DNA from: CAYNRE01 sp964399535
Lineage (GTDB): Bacteria > Planctomycetota > Planctomycetia > Pirellulales > CAYNRE01
DNA length: 64,000 nucleotides
Assembly (NCBI GenBank): GCA_964399535.1
Contig: CAYNRE010000070.1
Coordinates: 1-64,000 of the forward strand
Direction: 5' to 3'
In this document: one piece after another, positions 15,098-24,296 of the stretch
How the letters are laid out: every line of letters begins with the position of its first letter
How positions within the stretch are numbered: position 1 is the stretch's first letter
Made by a program: the position numbers and the translations under genes
The notes under the pieces: generated by a model
Told to the model about the DNA's origin: nothing
Database searches by the model: none
The model's input: only the letters and a program-made list of their open reading frames with translations

Positions 15098-16435
15098 ATG
15101 GTTCGAAAGCAGGGGACCTCATCTTCGGACAGGCACGCGGCGGGGGGGCGGTCGTCTTCCGAGGGTAGTGCCGCGCCCCCATCCGACGACCCCGCGACGC
15201 TCTCCGTTTCCGAGCTCACCGACGCGATCAAGACGGTGCTCGAGGGAACCTTTCCCCAGGTCTGGGTCGCCGGCGAGATTTCGAATCTCTCCCGGCCGCA
15301 CTCGGGCCACTGTTACTTCACGCTCAAGGACGAGCAGGCCCAGATTCGCGCCGTGCTCTGGCGCAGCTCGGCGGCCCGCGTCAGGTTCGAGCTGGTCGAC
15401 GGGCTCGAGGTGGTTTGTCGCGGGGCCGTCGACGTTTACCCTCCCCGCGGCAGCTACCAGTTGGTGGTCGACCAGATTCACCCGCTCGGGCTGGGCGCGC
15501 TTGAGTTGGCGCTGCGGCAACTGCAGGCGAAGTTGGCCGCCGAAGGGCTATTCGCCGCCGACCGCAAGCGCCCCCTGCCTCGCTTTCCGCGCCGCATCGC
15601 CGTGGTGACCAGCCCGACCGGGGCCGCGATACGCGACTTTCTCGAGGTGCTGCGCCGCCGCTGGAAAGGGGTCGACGTGCTGGTGGTGCCCACTCGGGTG
15701 CAGGGCGAGGGCGCGGCCCAGGAAATTGCCGCGGCAATCGCCCTGGCCGGCGGCCTCAGGCCCCTTCCCGATTGCCTGGTGGTAACCCGGGGGGGCGGTA
15801 GCTTGGAAGACCTGTGGTGCTTTAACGAGGAACCCGTGGTGCGGGCCATCGTCGCCGCGCCGGTGCCCGTGGTATCGGCCGTGGGCCATGAGATCGACGT
15901 CACGCTTTCCGACCTGGCGGCCGACGTGCGGGCCCTCACCCCCAGCGAGGCCGCCGAGCTCGTGGCTCCCGCCGCCGAAGCGCTGCGGAGCGGGCTATCG
16001 CAGCTTCAGGCCCGGCTCAGCGGGGCCCTCCGATCGCGCGTGGCGGCGCTGCGCGCCTGGCTCGAAGCCCTTGCCGCGCGGCGGGTCCTGCGCCGCCCCC
16101 TGGAGCGCGTGTACCTGGCCCAGCAACGGCTCGACGAACTGGACTTGCGCCTCGATCGGGCGATTCGACGCCACCTGCACCAGGCTCGAACTCGCGCCGA
16201 GCAGCTCGACTCGCGGCTCCAATCGCTCAGCCCCCTGGCTGTCTTGGCGCGGGGCTACTCGTTGACGCTCGATTCGGCCACGGGCCAGGTAATTCGTACG
16301 GCCGCCCAGTTGGCGCCGGGCCAATTGCTCGAGACCCGGTTCGCCAGGGGCCAGGCCCTGAGCCGAGTGGAATCGGTCGAGTTGGCTCCCCCGCCTGATC
16401 GGGCGTTGGCCCCCCATGATCCACCTGTTGGTTAA
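15098..16435 (+). CDS. xseA: Exodeoxyribonuclease VII large subunit
   Basis: The product is 445 residues. The N-terminal OB-fold is seen in VWVAGEISNLSRPHSGHCYF and QIRAVLWR. The catalytic region includes RIAVVTSPTGAAIRD, VTRGGGSLEDLWCFNEE and SAVGHEIDVTL, followed by a long coiled coil and a C-terminal segment LARGYSLTL. With XseB it degrades single-stranded DNA to acid-soluble oligonucleotides in the cytoplasm. It is first in an apparent operon xseA-xseB-ispA-dxs. A Ser/Gly-rich extension of about 35 residues precedes the OB-fold, so the true start could lie slightly downstream. Confidence 0.97.
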   Translation: MVRKQGTSSSDRHAAGGRSSSEGSAAPPSDDPATLSVSELTDAIKTVLEGTFPQVWVAGEISNLSRPHSGHCYFTLKDEQAQIRAVLWRSSAARVRFELVDGLEVVCRGAVDVYPPRGSYQLVVDQIHPLGLGALELALRQLQAKLAAEGLFAADRKRPLPRFPRRIAVVTSPTGAAIRDFLEVLRRRWKGVDVLVVPTRVQGEGAAQEIAAAIALAGGLRPLPDCLVVTRGGGSLEDLWCFNEEPVVRAIVAAPVPVVSAVGHEIDVTLSDLAADVRALTPSEAAELVAPAAEALRSGLSQLQARLSGALRSRVAALRAWLEALAARRVLRRPLERVYLAQQRLDELDLRLDRAIRRHLHQARTRAEQLDSRLQSLSPLAVLARGYSLTLDSATGQVIRTAAQLAPGQLLETRFARGQALSRVESVELAPPPDRALAPHDPPVG

Positions 16436-16492
16436 GTCTTCGCGGCGGCGGATATCCTCCAAAGCTCATCTTGCCAGGAGTTAAGCCCACCC

Positions 16493-16897
16493 ATGGAAAA
16501 TCGGAATATCAAGCAGGGCGGCGCCGAAGAGGGTGAACCGGTACCCTTCGAACAGGCCCTCGGGCGGCTCGAATCGATCGTGCACGAACTGGAAGAGGGC
16601 TCGACCGGACTGGCCGACGGGCTGGCCCGGTACGAGGAGGGCGTGGCCCTGCTCAAGCAATGCCATGCTTTGCTCGAACGGGCCGAGCGGAAAGTCGAAC
16701 TGCTCACCGGGGTGGATGCCGCCGGACAAGCGCAGACCACGCCGCTCGACGACGAGGCCCAAACACTTGAAACCAAATCAAGAACTCGCAGCCAGCGCCG
16801 CTCGCGCTCCGCGCAGCGGCCCGAGTCCGAGGCGGCCGACGACCCGAACGGCGCTGCTCGGCCCCCCGCGGGCGACGACCGGGGCCTGTTCGACTAA
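16493..16897 (+). CDS. xseB: Exodeoxyribonuclease VII small subunit
   Basis: The product is 134 residues. The conserved helical hairpin is FEQALGRLESIVHELEEG followed by LADGLARYEEGVALLKQC. XseB binds the XseA coiled coil and is needed for activity. The last 60 or so residues form a charged, Ser/Arg/Pro-rich tail beyond the usual ~75-80-residue family length. AGGAG lies 11 bases upstream of the ATG. It lies 57 bp after xseA. Confidence 0.95.
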   Translation: MENRNIKQGGAEEGEPVPFEQALGRLESIVHELEEGSTGLADGLARYEEGVALLKQCHALLERAERKVELLTGVDAAGQAQTTPLDDEAQTLETKSRTRSQRRSRSAQRPESEAADDPNGAARPPAGDDRGLFD

Positions 16898-17057
16898 CCG
16901 CGGACCGATCCCGGCGCGGCGGAGCAGGGGGGCGCGGTCGGCCCAACCTGTTCGGCTCCTCCCTAGGCCGGGGGGAAGCAACCGGATATTCTTAACCCTT
17001 GGGTGCATCGTCGCGCCCGGGGGCCGATCGTTTTCCTTGGCCAGGCGCTCTGCACCG

Positions 17058-17969
17058 ATGCCCGCTTCGACTCAAGATCTCGACGGGCGACTCGCTTCGA
17101 TTCGGGCGGAGGTCGACCGCGCGCTCGAGCTGTATTTGCCCGTCGGGTCCGGCTGCCCCCCGCGGCTTCACGAGGCGATGCGCTATAGCCTGCTCGCCCC
17201 GGGCAAGCGCTTGCGGCCCGTGCTGACCGTGCTAGCGGTTGAGGCGTGTGGCGGAAGCCGGGCGATGGCCCTGCCGGCCGCGGCCGCCCTGGAGATGGTG
17301 CACACCTACTCGCTGATCCACGACGACCTGCCGGCCATGGACAACGACGACTTGCGGCGTGGCCGGCCGACCAACCACAAGGTTTACGGCGATGCCCTGG
17401 CCATTCTGGCCGGCGACGCCCTGTTGACGCTGGCTTTCGAGGTGCTGGCCACCCACGTGCAGCCCCACGACCTGGCGGGCCGCTGCTGTGGCGTGTTGGC
17501 CCGAGCCGCGGGCTGCCAGGCCTTGGTCGGGGGGCAGGCCGACGACCTGGCGGCCGAAAGCCAGCCTCTGCCCGCCAGCCAGGCGGAATCGCTGGCCCAG
17601 CTCCAGGCCATTCATGCCCGCAAGACCGGAGCCATGTTCTGTGCTGCCTTGGAGTTGGGGGGGGTGATCGGGGGCGCGGGTCTGACCCGGCTCGACCAAT
17701 TGGCCCGCTACGGGCGCTCGCTGGGTTTGGCCTTTCAGATCACCGACGATCTCTTGGACGTCGAGGGGAGCGAGGCCATACTGGGGAAGCGGGTGGGGAA
17801 GGACACCCAACGGGGGAAGCTGACCTTCCCGGGTGTGCTGGGAATCGAAGAGAGCCGCCGCCGCGCCGCGGCCGAGGTCCAGTCGGCCTGCGGGGCCCTG
17901 ACCGGTTGGGGTTCGCCAGCCTTGCCGCTGGTGGAACTGGCCCGGCGAGTTTTGGAAAGGGATTGTTGA
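17058..17969 (+). CDS. ispA: Polyprenyl (farnesyl/geranylgeranyl) diphosphate synthase
   Basis: The product is 303 residues from ATG at 17058. The first Asp-rich motif is HDDLPAMDND (D89, D90), with GRPTNH and GDALL downstream. The second motif is QITDDLLDVEG. LLAPGKRLRP is the diphosphate-binding region. It condenses isopentenyl diphosphate with allylic diphosphates; whether the main product is C15 or C20 cannot be settled by eye. It sits between xseB and dxs, and its TGA is directly followed by the dxs ATG, which implies translational coupling. Confidence 0.94.
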   Translation: MPASTQDLDGRLASIRAEVDRALELYLPVGSGCPPRLHEAMRYSLLAPGKRLRPVLTVLAVEACGGSRAMALPAAAALEMVHTYSLIHDDLPAMDNDDLRRGRPTNHKVYGDALAILAGDALLTLAFEVLATHVQPHDLAGRCCGVLARAAGCQALVGGQADDLAAESQPLPASQAESLAQLQAIHARKTGAMFCAALELGGVIGGAGLTRLDQLARYGRSLGLAFQITDDLLDVEGSEAILGKRVGKDTQRGKLTFPGVLGIEESRRRAAAEVQSACGALTGWGSPALPLVELARRVLERDC

Positions 17970-19889
17970 ATGCAGAAGCTGCTTCCGCGGATCGGTTCGC
18001 CCGCCGATTTACAGCGGCTCTCGCTCGTCGAGCTTGAGCAACTTGCCGCCGAAATGCGCGAGGTGCTTTGCAACCTGGTCAGTTCGCGCACGGCTCACTT
18101 CGCCTCGAACCTGGGGGTGGTCGAGCTCTGTTTAGCGCTGCACACCACCTTCGATTTCTCGCGCGACCGGCTGATTTGGGACACCGGCCACCAGGTGTAC
18201 CCCCATAAGCTCATCACGGGCCGTTACCCCAAGTTCGATTCGATTCGGACCAAGGGGGGGCTGATGGGTTACCCCAACCCCCAGGAAAGCCCCTACGATC
18301 TGTTTATGACCGGACACGCCGGCTGCAGCATTTCGTCGGCGCTGGGGTTGTTGGTGGGCGACGATTTGCAGCCCGGCCAGGAAGATCGCTACTCGGTGGC
18401 CGTCATCGGCGACGGCGCGCTGCCCTCGGGCATCGTGTTCGAGGCCCTCAACAACGCCGGCGGCCTGAAGAAGAACCTGATCGTCGTCCTCAACGACAAC
18501 CGGATGTCGATCTGTCCTCGCGTGGGCGGACTGGCCGAATACCTCGATCGTCTGCGGGTGAATCCCTTGTACACGGGCCTCAAGAACGAAGTGGTCCGGC
18601 TCCTGGAGCATGTGCCCATCGTGGGCGACCCGGTGGAAAAGTTCCTGTGGCAGGCCAAGGAATCGGTCAAGGCGGGGCTGCACGGCGGCATGCTGTTCGA
18701 GGAACTGGGGATGCGCTACGTGGGGCCAGTCGATGGCCACAACATCGGCCAGATGCGCAAATACCTGCGGATGCTCAAGGAATCGTCCGGGCCGGTGCTG
18801 CTGCACGTGGTGACCGAAAAAGGCCACGGCTTTACCCCAGCCGCCGAAGACCCGGTTTACTACCACACGCCGGCCCCCTTCCAGCGACAGCAGGACCGGG
18901 CCGTCGCCGCCAGCAAGGCGAGCAGCCAGGCCTATACCGACGTGGCCAGTGCCGCAATCCACGACCAAATGGCGGCCAACCCGCGGGTAACCGTGCTCAC
19001 CGCGGCCATGTGCCAGGGAAACAAGTTGGAACGCATTCGCGAGACGTTTCCCGATCGTTTCTTCGACACGGGTATTTGCGAATCGCACGCCGTGGCGTTT
19101 GCCGCGGGGCTGGCCAAATCGGGCCTGCGCCCGATCGTCGATATCTACAGCACCTTTCTGCAGCGCAGCTACGACCAGATTTTCCAAGAGGTGACGCTGC
19201 AAGATTTGCCGGTAACCTTCCTGCTCGACCGCGCCGGCCTGACCGGTCCCGATGGGCCCACCCATCACGGCGCCTTCGACCTGGCCTACCTGCGCGTCTT
19301 CCCGAACCTGGCGGTGCTGGCCCCCGGCGACGCCCTCGACCTGCCGCAAATGCTCGACTGGGCCCTGGCCCACCCCGGGGCCGCCTCGATTCGCTACCCC
19401 AAGGCCACGGTCGAACGCATCGAGCGCCAGGTGGCGCCGGTCGAGTTGGGTCGGGCCGAAGTGCTCGAATGGGGTTCGGACGGAATCTTTCTGGTTTGTG
19501 GCACGCTGCTGGGCACCGCCCAGAAGGCCGCTCGGGTTCTGGCCGAACAGGGCCTCGAGGTGGGCGTGGTCAATGCCCGCTTCGTCAAGCCGCTCGATAC
19601 TCGCGTGGTGCTGCGGGCGCTAGACACCACGGGCTTTCTTATCACCGTGGAAGAAGGTTGCCTGCAAGGCGGCTTCGGCAGCGCCGTGGTCGAAGCCGCG
19701 GCCGACGCGGGCCGGTTGCACAAACCGATTCGCCGGCTCGGGCTGCCCGACCAATTCATCGAGCACGGCGAGCGGGGCGAACTGCTGGCGGATCTGGGGC
19801 TCGATGTGGCCGGGTTGGTCCGTGCCGCCCTGGAGTTGGCGGGCCGCGACCCCCAGACTGCCGAGGCGCACCGTAGCGCCCCGCGATAG
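17970..19889 (+). CDS. dxs: 1-deoxy-D-xylulose-5-phosphate synthase
   Basis: The product is 639 residues, a normal family length. The thiamine diphosphate site spans GDGALPSGIVFEALN to LNDNRMS. TRTAH-type residues appear in SSRTAHFASNLGVVELCLAL and GHQVYPHK. The pyrimidine domain shows GICESHAVAFAAG, with the catalytic Glu present but the common E-Q-H written as E-S-H, followed by DRAGLTGPDGPTHHG. It condenses pyruvate and glyceraldehyde-3-phosphate in the first step of the MEP pathway, supplying the IspA encoded immediately upstream. Confidence 0.96.
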   Translation: MQKLLPRIGSPADLQRLSLVELEQLAAEMREVLCNLVSSRTAHFASNLGVVELCLALHTTFDFSRDRLIWDTGHQVYPHKLITGRYPKFDSIRTKGGLMGYPNPQESPYDLFMTGHAGCSISSALGLLVGDDLQPGQEDRYSVAVIGDGALPSGIVFEALNNAGGLKKNLIVVLNDNRMSICPRVGGLAEYLDRLRVNPLYTGLKNEVVRLLEHVPIVGDPVEKFLWQAKESVKAGLHGGMLFEELGMRYVGPVDGHNIGQMRKYLRMLKESSGPVLLHVVTEKGHGFTPAAEDPVYYHTPAPFQRQQDRAVAASKASSQAYTDVASAAIHDQMAANPRVTVLTAAMCQGNKLERIRETFPDRFFDTGICESHAVAFAAGLAKSGLRPIVDIYSTFLQRSYDQIFQEVTLQDLPVTFLLDRAGLTGPDGPTHHGAFDLAYLRVFPNLAVLAPGDALDLPQMLDWALAHPGAASIRYPKATVERIERQVAPVELGRAEVLEWGSDGIFLVCGTLLGTAQKAARVLAEQGLEVGVVNARFVKPLDTRVVLRALDTTGFLITVEEGCLQGGFGSAVVEAAADAGRLHKPIRRLGLPDQFIEHGERGELLADLGLDVAGLVRAALELAGRDPQTAEAHRSAPR

Positions 19890-20272
19890 ACGGCTGGGCA
19901 GGGTTCGCCGGCCGCTGAGACTTGGCCCTCAGCCCTTGCCTGGCGAAATCAGGGCCGCACCGGGTAACCGGGTAAGCTTGTTCCCTGGACCTGGCAGAAG
20001 TCCCGAGAAATCGCGACCTCCGCTGGTGCGGCTCGAGGGCGTTGTCGCCCGCACAAAACGGAACCGCGAAGCCGCCTCGCAACGAGAATTCCTTGCTGTC
20101 GGGCTGCCGCAGCGGTACGCCCGGCAAACGATCGCTTGAAACCTGGCGAGGGCGGCACTTGGAAGTCCGCTCGGTTGTTTCGGCCCCCTCGCTCGCGGCG
20201 CGGCTCGAGCTCACGCCAAGATCGCCTGGTAAGGCCGATCCCCGTTCACCAGCGACTGAAACGCGGAGTGCC
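19890..20272. other. Intergenic, no gene seen
   Basis: This is 383 bp between dxs and the MscS-type channel. Frames crossing it lack a Shine-Dalgarno and protein character. No hairpin with a T-tract was seen. A promoter for the channel gene is expected here but none could be identified with confidence. Confidence 0.5.
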
Positions 20273-22948
20273 ATGCGAATCGTGCAGCATAGCATCGTCA
20301 TCTCCAGTCTGGTTCTTCTGCTCGCAGCGCCGCTGTTGGCCCGGCAGCCGGCGGCCGCCGCAACTACCCAACCAGAGATCAGTACGGCATCGGCCGAGCC
20401 AGCGCCCGGCGGCTCGCCGCGGCAACCGACCGCGGCCGCCGACGCGCCCGACGCAAGCGCTCCGCGGGCGGCCGACCAGGTAGAACCGACCGCGAACACC
20501 GAATCGAACGAGCAGCCGGTCGAATCGCACAGCATCGAACAACTCGAGTCCGAGCTGTCCGACGTGCAGCAGCGAATCACGCTTGCCCAAGACGCCGTCA
20601 CGCCCGAGCGGGCCGCCGAATTGGGAGTCGATCAAGACGAGCTGGCCAAGCGACTCGCGTCGCTGGAGGACCTCGCTAGCGTCATCCAGCGGCGCATCAC
20701 CACCTTGACCCGCTTGAACGAGCTTCGTCAATCGGTCGCCGGCATCGAGTCGAAGATCGAGAACTTTAAGCAGGTCGGTCTGGAGGCCGAGCCGCCCTAC
20801 GAACTCTCGCTCCTGGACGGTCTGCGCGACGACCTGACCACGGCGCTCGCCGAGCTGAAAGACGCTCAGGCGTCGTTCAAAACGATGGAAGATGCGGCAA
20901 CGCACGCCAAACAGCGCCTCGCCGAGGCCGCGACCAAGCGCCGGCAATTTCGCGACGACCTGGAGAAAGCCGAGAACGAAGCGAAAAAGGCCGAGCTCCA
21001 GTGGAAACTCTCCCTGGCCGAACTGAGCGAACAAATCGCCGCGCACGAGAGCGCCCACGTCGGCAGCCAGCTCGACCTGGCCCGGCTTGAGGTGCGTAGT
21101 CGCGAGCTGGAAAGCCAGCTCTTGAAGTCGCAGATCGCCGGAGTCGAGAAACAGGTCGCGTTCACCCGCCGCGAGCTGAATGAGAAGTTGGACGGTCTGG
21201 ATCAGTCGCGCGAAGCGCTCGAGACCCGACTGCGAATCCTCCGCCTCCACAATCAGACCAACCAGGTCCTATTGGAAGATGCCCGCGCGGCGCTGGACGA
21301 GGCCCGGGGCGAAGACCAGATCCGACAAAAGACCAAGACGCTTACCTCGCGGGAAGCCGTTGCTCAGGCGTCGAGCCGTGGGGTGGAGCTGCTCGAGAAA
21401 CGAATCAACGACGTAGCCAAATTCAAGACGCTTTGGGAGCGCCGCTTGGCCCTGACGAATCGGCCGAGCGAGGAAGACCTGGCAGTCTGGGATAAGGAGA
21501 CTGCCGACGCCTTGGAGGAGATCGGCCACCGCCGGGGAGAGGTCGAGCGGCGGCTGCAAACGCTGCGTCAGACCAAGCTCGATATCCAGAATCGCGAAGC
21601 CGCCGACCCGGCCGGGCAAACCGACAAAGCCGACGCGGCCCCCGCGCTAAGGGCGCTCGAATCGCTTGAGGAACTTGAGGTCGACTACCTGGCAAGCCTG
21701 ATTTCGCTGCAGCGTTTGGCCCAGCGCGTGGCCGACGATATCGCCAAGCAGCGGGAACTGAATTCCTGGTGGAAATACTGGTCGCGGCTCGCCTACCGGT
21801 CTCGAGAACTCTGGAGCCGCGAACTGTTCGTGATCGACGACCGGGCATTCCGTCTCGGCGCACTGGTCCAGGCGGCCGTGTTGTTCCTGCTGACCGCCGT
21901 CATCGCCTGGATGGCGCGACGAGTGATTCGCCTGACGGTCCTCCGGCGGCTGCAGGACCAAGACGAAGATTCGATGACGTTGGCGGGCGAGTCGCTGCTC
22001 GTGGCGGCCCGAAAAACGAGCCGACTCTTCGTGGTGGTGATCGCCGCGTATTTCGCCGTGGTCACTCTACCCTTGTCCGCATCGCTCCGCAGCGCTTGCA
22101 ATTCGATCGCGATTATCGCCCTCACCACGCAAGCGGCCATGTGGGCCAACGCGGCGGTGAAAAGCGTCGTCGAGCGGACCAAGCGGCGGCGCGTCCAAAA
22201 CGATCCCTCGGCCGCCTCGGCCTTCGGCCTGATCGGTTTCTTCTCCAGGGTGGCCGTGTGGTCGGCCGCGCTGCTGCTCGTGTTGTCGAACCTGGGCTAT
22301 GAAATCGGACCGCTGCTGGCCGGTTTGGGGGTCGGCGGCGTGGCCGTGGCCTTCGCCCTCCAAAGCATCTTGGGCGACATTTTCTGCTCGATCGCCATCG
22401 TTCTCGACAAGCCGTTTGTGATCGGCGACTACATTACCGTCAACGATTTGATGGGAACCGTCGAGAATATCGGAATCAAAACCACCCGCATCCGGAGCGT
22501 GGACGGCGAACAAATCATCTTTCCCAACGCCGATTTGGTCGGCAGCCGGATCCGCAATTACAAGCGGATGTTCGAACGCCGCATTCTGTTCACTTTCGGA
22601 ATCGTTTACGAGACGCCGCTCGAACAGTTGCAACAGGTTCCCCAAATCGTACGGTCGATCATCGAAGGTATCCGGCGCACCCGACTCGACCGTGTGCATT
22701 TCAAGGCGTTCGGCGAATCATCGCTGAATTTCGAGGTGGTCTACTACGTGCTCTCGCAGGAGTACAACCTGTCCATGGACATCCAGCAGGAGATCAACCT
22801 GGCCCTGTTTCAGCAGTTCAGCGAGCGTGGAATCGCGTTTGCCTATCCCACCCGCGAAATCATCCTGCGCCCCGGCAATGCGGCGAAGGCCGTCTTCGAG
22901 CCTCCGGCCGCGCCTGCCCAAACCTCGGGCCCGAGCGAGCAGGATTGA
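20273..22948 (+). CDS. Large MscS-family mechanosensitive channel with periplasmic coiled coil
   Basis: The product is 891 residues from ATG at 20273, chosen because GGAG lies upstream and a signal peptide starts there (MRIVQHSIVISSLVLLLAAP). Residues about 80-500 are a long coiled coil (LASLEDLASVIQRRI, ESQLLKSQIAGVEKQV), as in MscK/KefA-type channels. Several transmembrane helices follow, then the pore and beta domain: GLGVGGVAVAFALQSILGD, KPFVIGDYITV, TTRIRSVDGEQIIFPNADL. It would release solutes on hypo-osmotic shock through the inner membrane. It is transcribed alone and converges with the next gene. Confidence 0.94.
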   Translation: MRIVQHSIVISSLVLLLAAPLLARQPAAAATTQPEISTASAEPAPGGSPRQPTAAADAPDASAPRAADQVEPTANTESNEQPVESHSIEQLESELSDVQQRITLAQDAVTPERAAELGVDQDELAKRLASLEDLASVIQRRITTLTRLNELRQSVAGIESKIENFKQVGLEAEPPYELSLLDGLRDDLTTALAELKDAQASFKTMEDAATHAKQRLAEAATKRRQFRDDLEKAENEAKKAELQWKLSLAELSEQIAAHESAHVGSQLDLARLEVRSRELESQLLKSQIAGVEKQVAFTRRELNEKLDGLDQSREALETRLRILRLHNQTNQVLLEDARAALDEARGEDQIRQKTKTLTSREAVAQASSRGVELLEKRINDVAKFKTLWERRLALTNRPSEEDLAVWDKETADALEEIGHRRGEVERRLQTLRQTKLDIQNREAADPAGQTDKADAAPALRALESLEELEVDYLASLISLQRLAQRVADDIAKQRELNSWWKYWSRLAYRSRELWSRELFVIDDRAFRLGALVQAAVLFLLTAVIAWMARRVIRLTVLRRLQDQDEDSMTLAGESLLVAARKTSRLFVVVIAAYFAVVTLPLSASLRSACNSIAIIALTTQAAMWANAAVKSVVERTKRRRVQNDPSAASAFGLIGFFSRVAVWSAALLLVLSNLGYEIGPLLAGLGVGGVAVAFALQSILGDIFCSIAIVLDKPFVIGDYITVNDLMGTVENIGIKTTRIRSVDGEQIIFPNADLVGSRIRNYKRMFERRILFTFGIVYETPLEQLQQVPQIVRSIIEGIRRTRLDRVHFKAFGESSLNFEVVYYVLSQEYNLSMDIQQEINLALFQQFSERGIAFAYPTREIILRPGNAAKAVFEPPAAPAQTSGPSEQD

Positions 22949-22997
22949 ACCCCCGTGGCGAGCACCGTGACGGCGATTCCGGGGCCCGCGGCCGCGC

Positions 22998-24296
22998 TTA
23001 CCAGGCCAGCCCGCCACGAAGCATCAGCGAGTCGTTGAGCTTGATCTTGTCCAGGCTGCTCTGGTACTCGATCGAGCGAAACGACACGTAGGCCACTTCG
23101 CACCAGCTCTTCCAGCCGCGATAGGGCAGGTGCTCCAGGCCCAGCCGCCAGCGCCAGTCGTTGATCGAAAGCACATCGGTCTGACCATCAGCCCGCTCCA
23201 CGGCCCAGGCCCCGCCGCCCAGCTCGCCCCCCAGGTACACCCAGCGCTCGTACCGCTCGGTGGCCACTAGCCGCCGCGACAGACGGGGCAGCGGAAACAA
23301 CAGGTCGGCCCGCCATTCTGGCCGGGGCTGCCAAATCAGTCCCACCGCGGGCACGAACCGCAGCCCGGGGCGGTTCAGGTACACCACGCCCAGAATCCAG
23401 CGTCGCTCGGGCGTGGCCTGAAACATGGCGAACCCTCGCCCGGTGATACGGAACCCGCGCGAGTCATTCTGCTGGAAGTCGCTGTACGAACCTGGGGTAA
23501 TCCCCAAGTGGCTGGTGAGCCGCTTGGTCCAGGGCTTGATCCACAGCGCATCGAGCGTGGCCTCGTAAAGCTCGGGCGGAACGTCGATAACGGTGGGGCC
23601 ATCGACCGAGGTGATCCCGAATCCCGTGGTCAGCACCAGCGGCGAATCGAAGCTCAGTAGCGGTACTCCGACCGAGACGGTGGCGGCCGCCGTGTTCAAA
23701 CCCATCCCGGCCGCCTCGCCCAGGCGTGGAATCCAGGAATCTTGAAACTGAATTCGTTGCAAGAACCCCGGCTTGGGTCCCCAGGGATTGGGGCGATCGG
23801 CCGGCACGTAAACCGAATCGGGCAGCGCGTCGGCGGCGCCGGGTTCAGCGGGCGGCACCACGATTGCCGCTTGCGGCGCCGCGGGGTCGTCGAACAACGG
23901 CGCGGCCAAATTGCTGAAGCGCAGCGGCGCGGCCGGCGACTCGCCCGGTGAAGCATCGAAACGGAACAGGTCGCCTTCGACGGGCGAACCCTCCACACCC
24001 TGAACGGGCAGTTGCCGCGGCGCCACGTCCTCAGACGGCGGCAAGAAGCTCGCCGGAGCGGCGTCTCGGAGGGCGCCGCCAGCCGCGCCGATTTCGGTAC
24101 CCGCCGCGGATAGGCTCGGCAGCCGCACCACGCGCGAGGGCGATTGCGCCGCGCCGCTGGCCGCGACCGCCATCCAAAGCAACATGGCGAGCGGAACTGC
24201 CGGCGCAGCGGCTCCGCGGGCCGGCTCAACAGGTGACGTTCGCGGGCCCGGGTCTGAAGCGGCTGCCACCCCGCGGCTCCGTGCCGGCGCGGTCAA
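22998..24296 (-). CDS. Outer-membrane beta-barrel protein, DUF6268-like (second of a tandem pair)
   Basis: The product is 432 residues if translation starts at the TTG (24296) that overlaps the TGA of the upstream gene; an internal ATG at 24185 is the alternative. A hydrophobic signal (MLLWMAVAASGAAQ) is followed by a low-complexity linker and a barrel-like region of alternating strands (LVLTTGFGITSVDGPTVID, WILGVVYLNRPGLRFVPAVG, WVYLGGELGGGAWAVE). It ends SLMLRGGLAW with a terminal aromatic, as expected for BamA substrates. It is paralogous to the adjacent gene: both share a strand of the form Y-L-N-R-x-x-(L/I)-(R/K), a tripeptide YVGG or YLGG, and a similar order of strands. Confidence 0.8.
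   Translation of the reverse strand: MTAPARSRGVAAASDPGPRTSPVEPARGAAAPAVPLAMLLWMAVAASGAAQSPSRVVRLPSLSAAGTEIGAAGGALRDAAPASFLPPSEDVAPRQLPVQGVEGSPVEGDLFRFDASPGESPAAPLRFSNLAAPLFDDPAAPQAAIVVPPAEPGAADALPDSVYVPADRPNPWGPKPGFLQRIQFQDSWIPRLGEAAGMGLNTAAATVSVGVPLLSFDSPLVLTTGFGITSVDGPTVIDVPPELYEATLDALWIKPWTKRLTSHLGITPGSYSDFQQNDSRGFRITGRGFAMFQATPERRWILGVVYLNRPGLRFVPAVGLIWQPRPEWRADLLFPLPRLSRRLVATERYERWVYLGGELGGGAWAVERADGQTDVLSINDWRWRLGLEHLPYRGWKSWCEVAYVSFRSIEYQSSLDKIKLNDSLMLRGGLAW

Noticed and set aside
16533..17057. N-terminal extension of the polyprenyl synthase frame over xseB
   Set aside because: The family starts near 17058 and the extension is out-of-frame xseB sequence.
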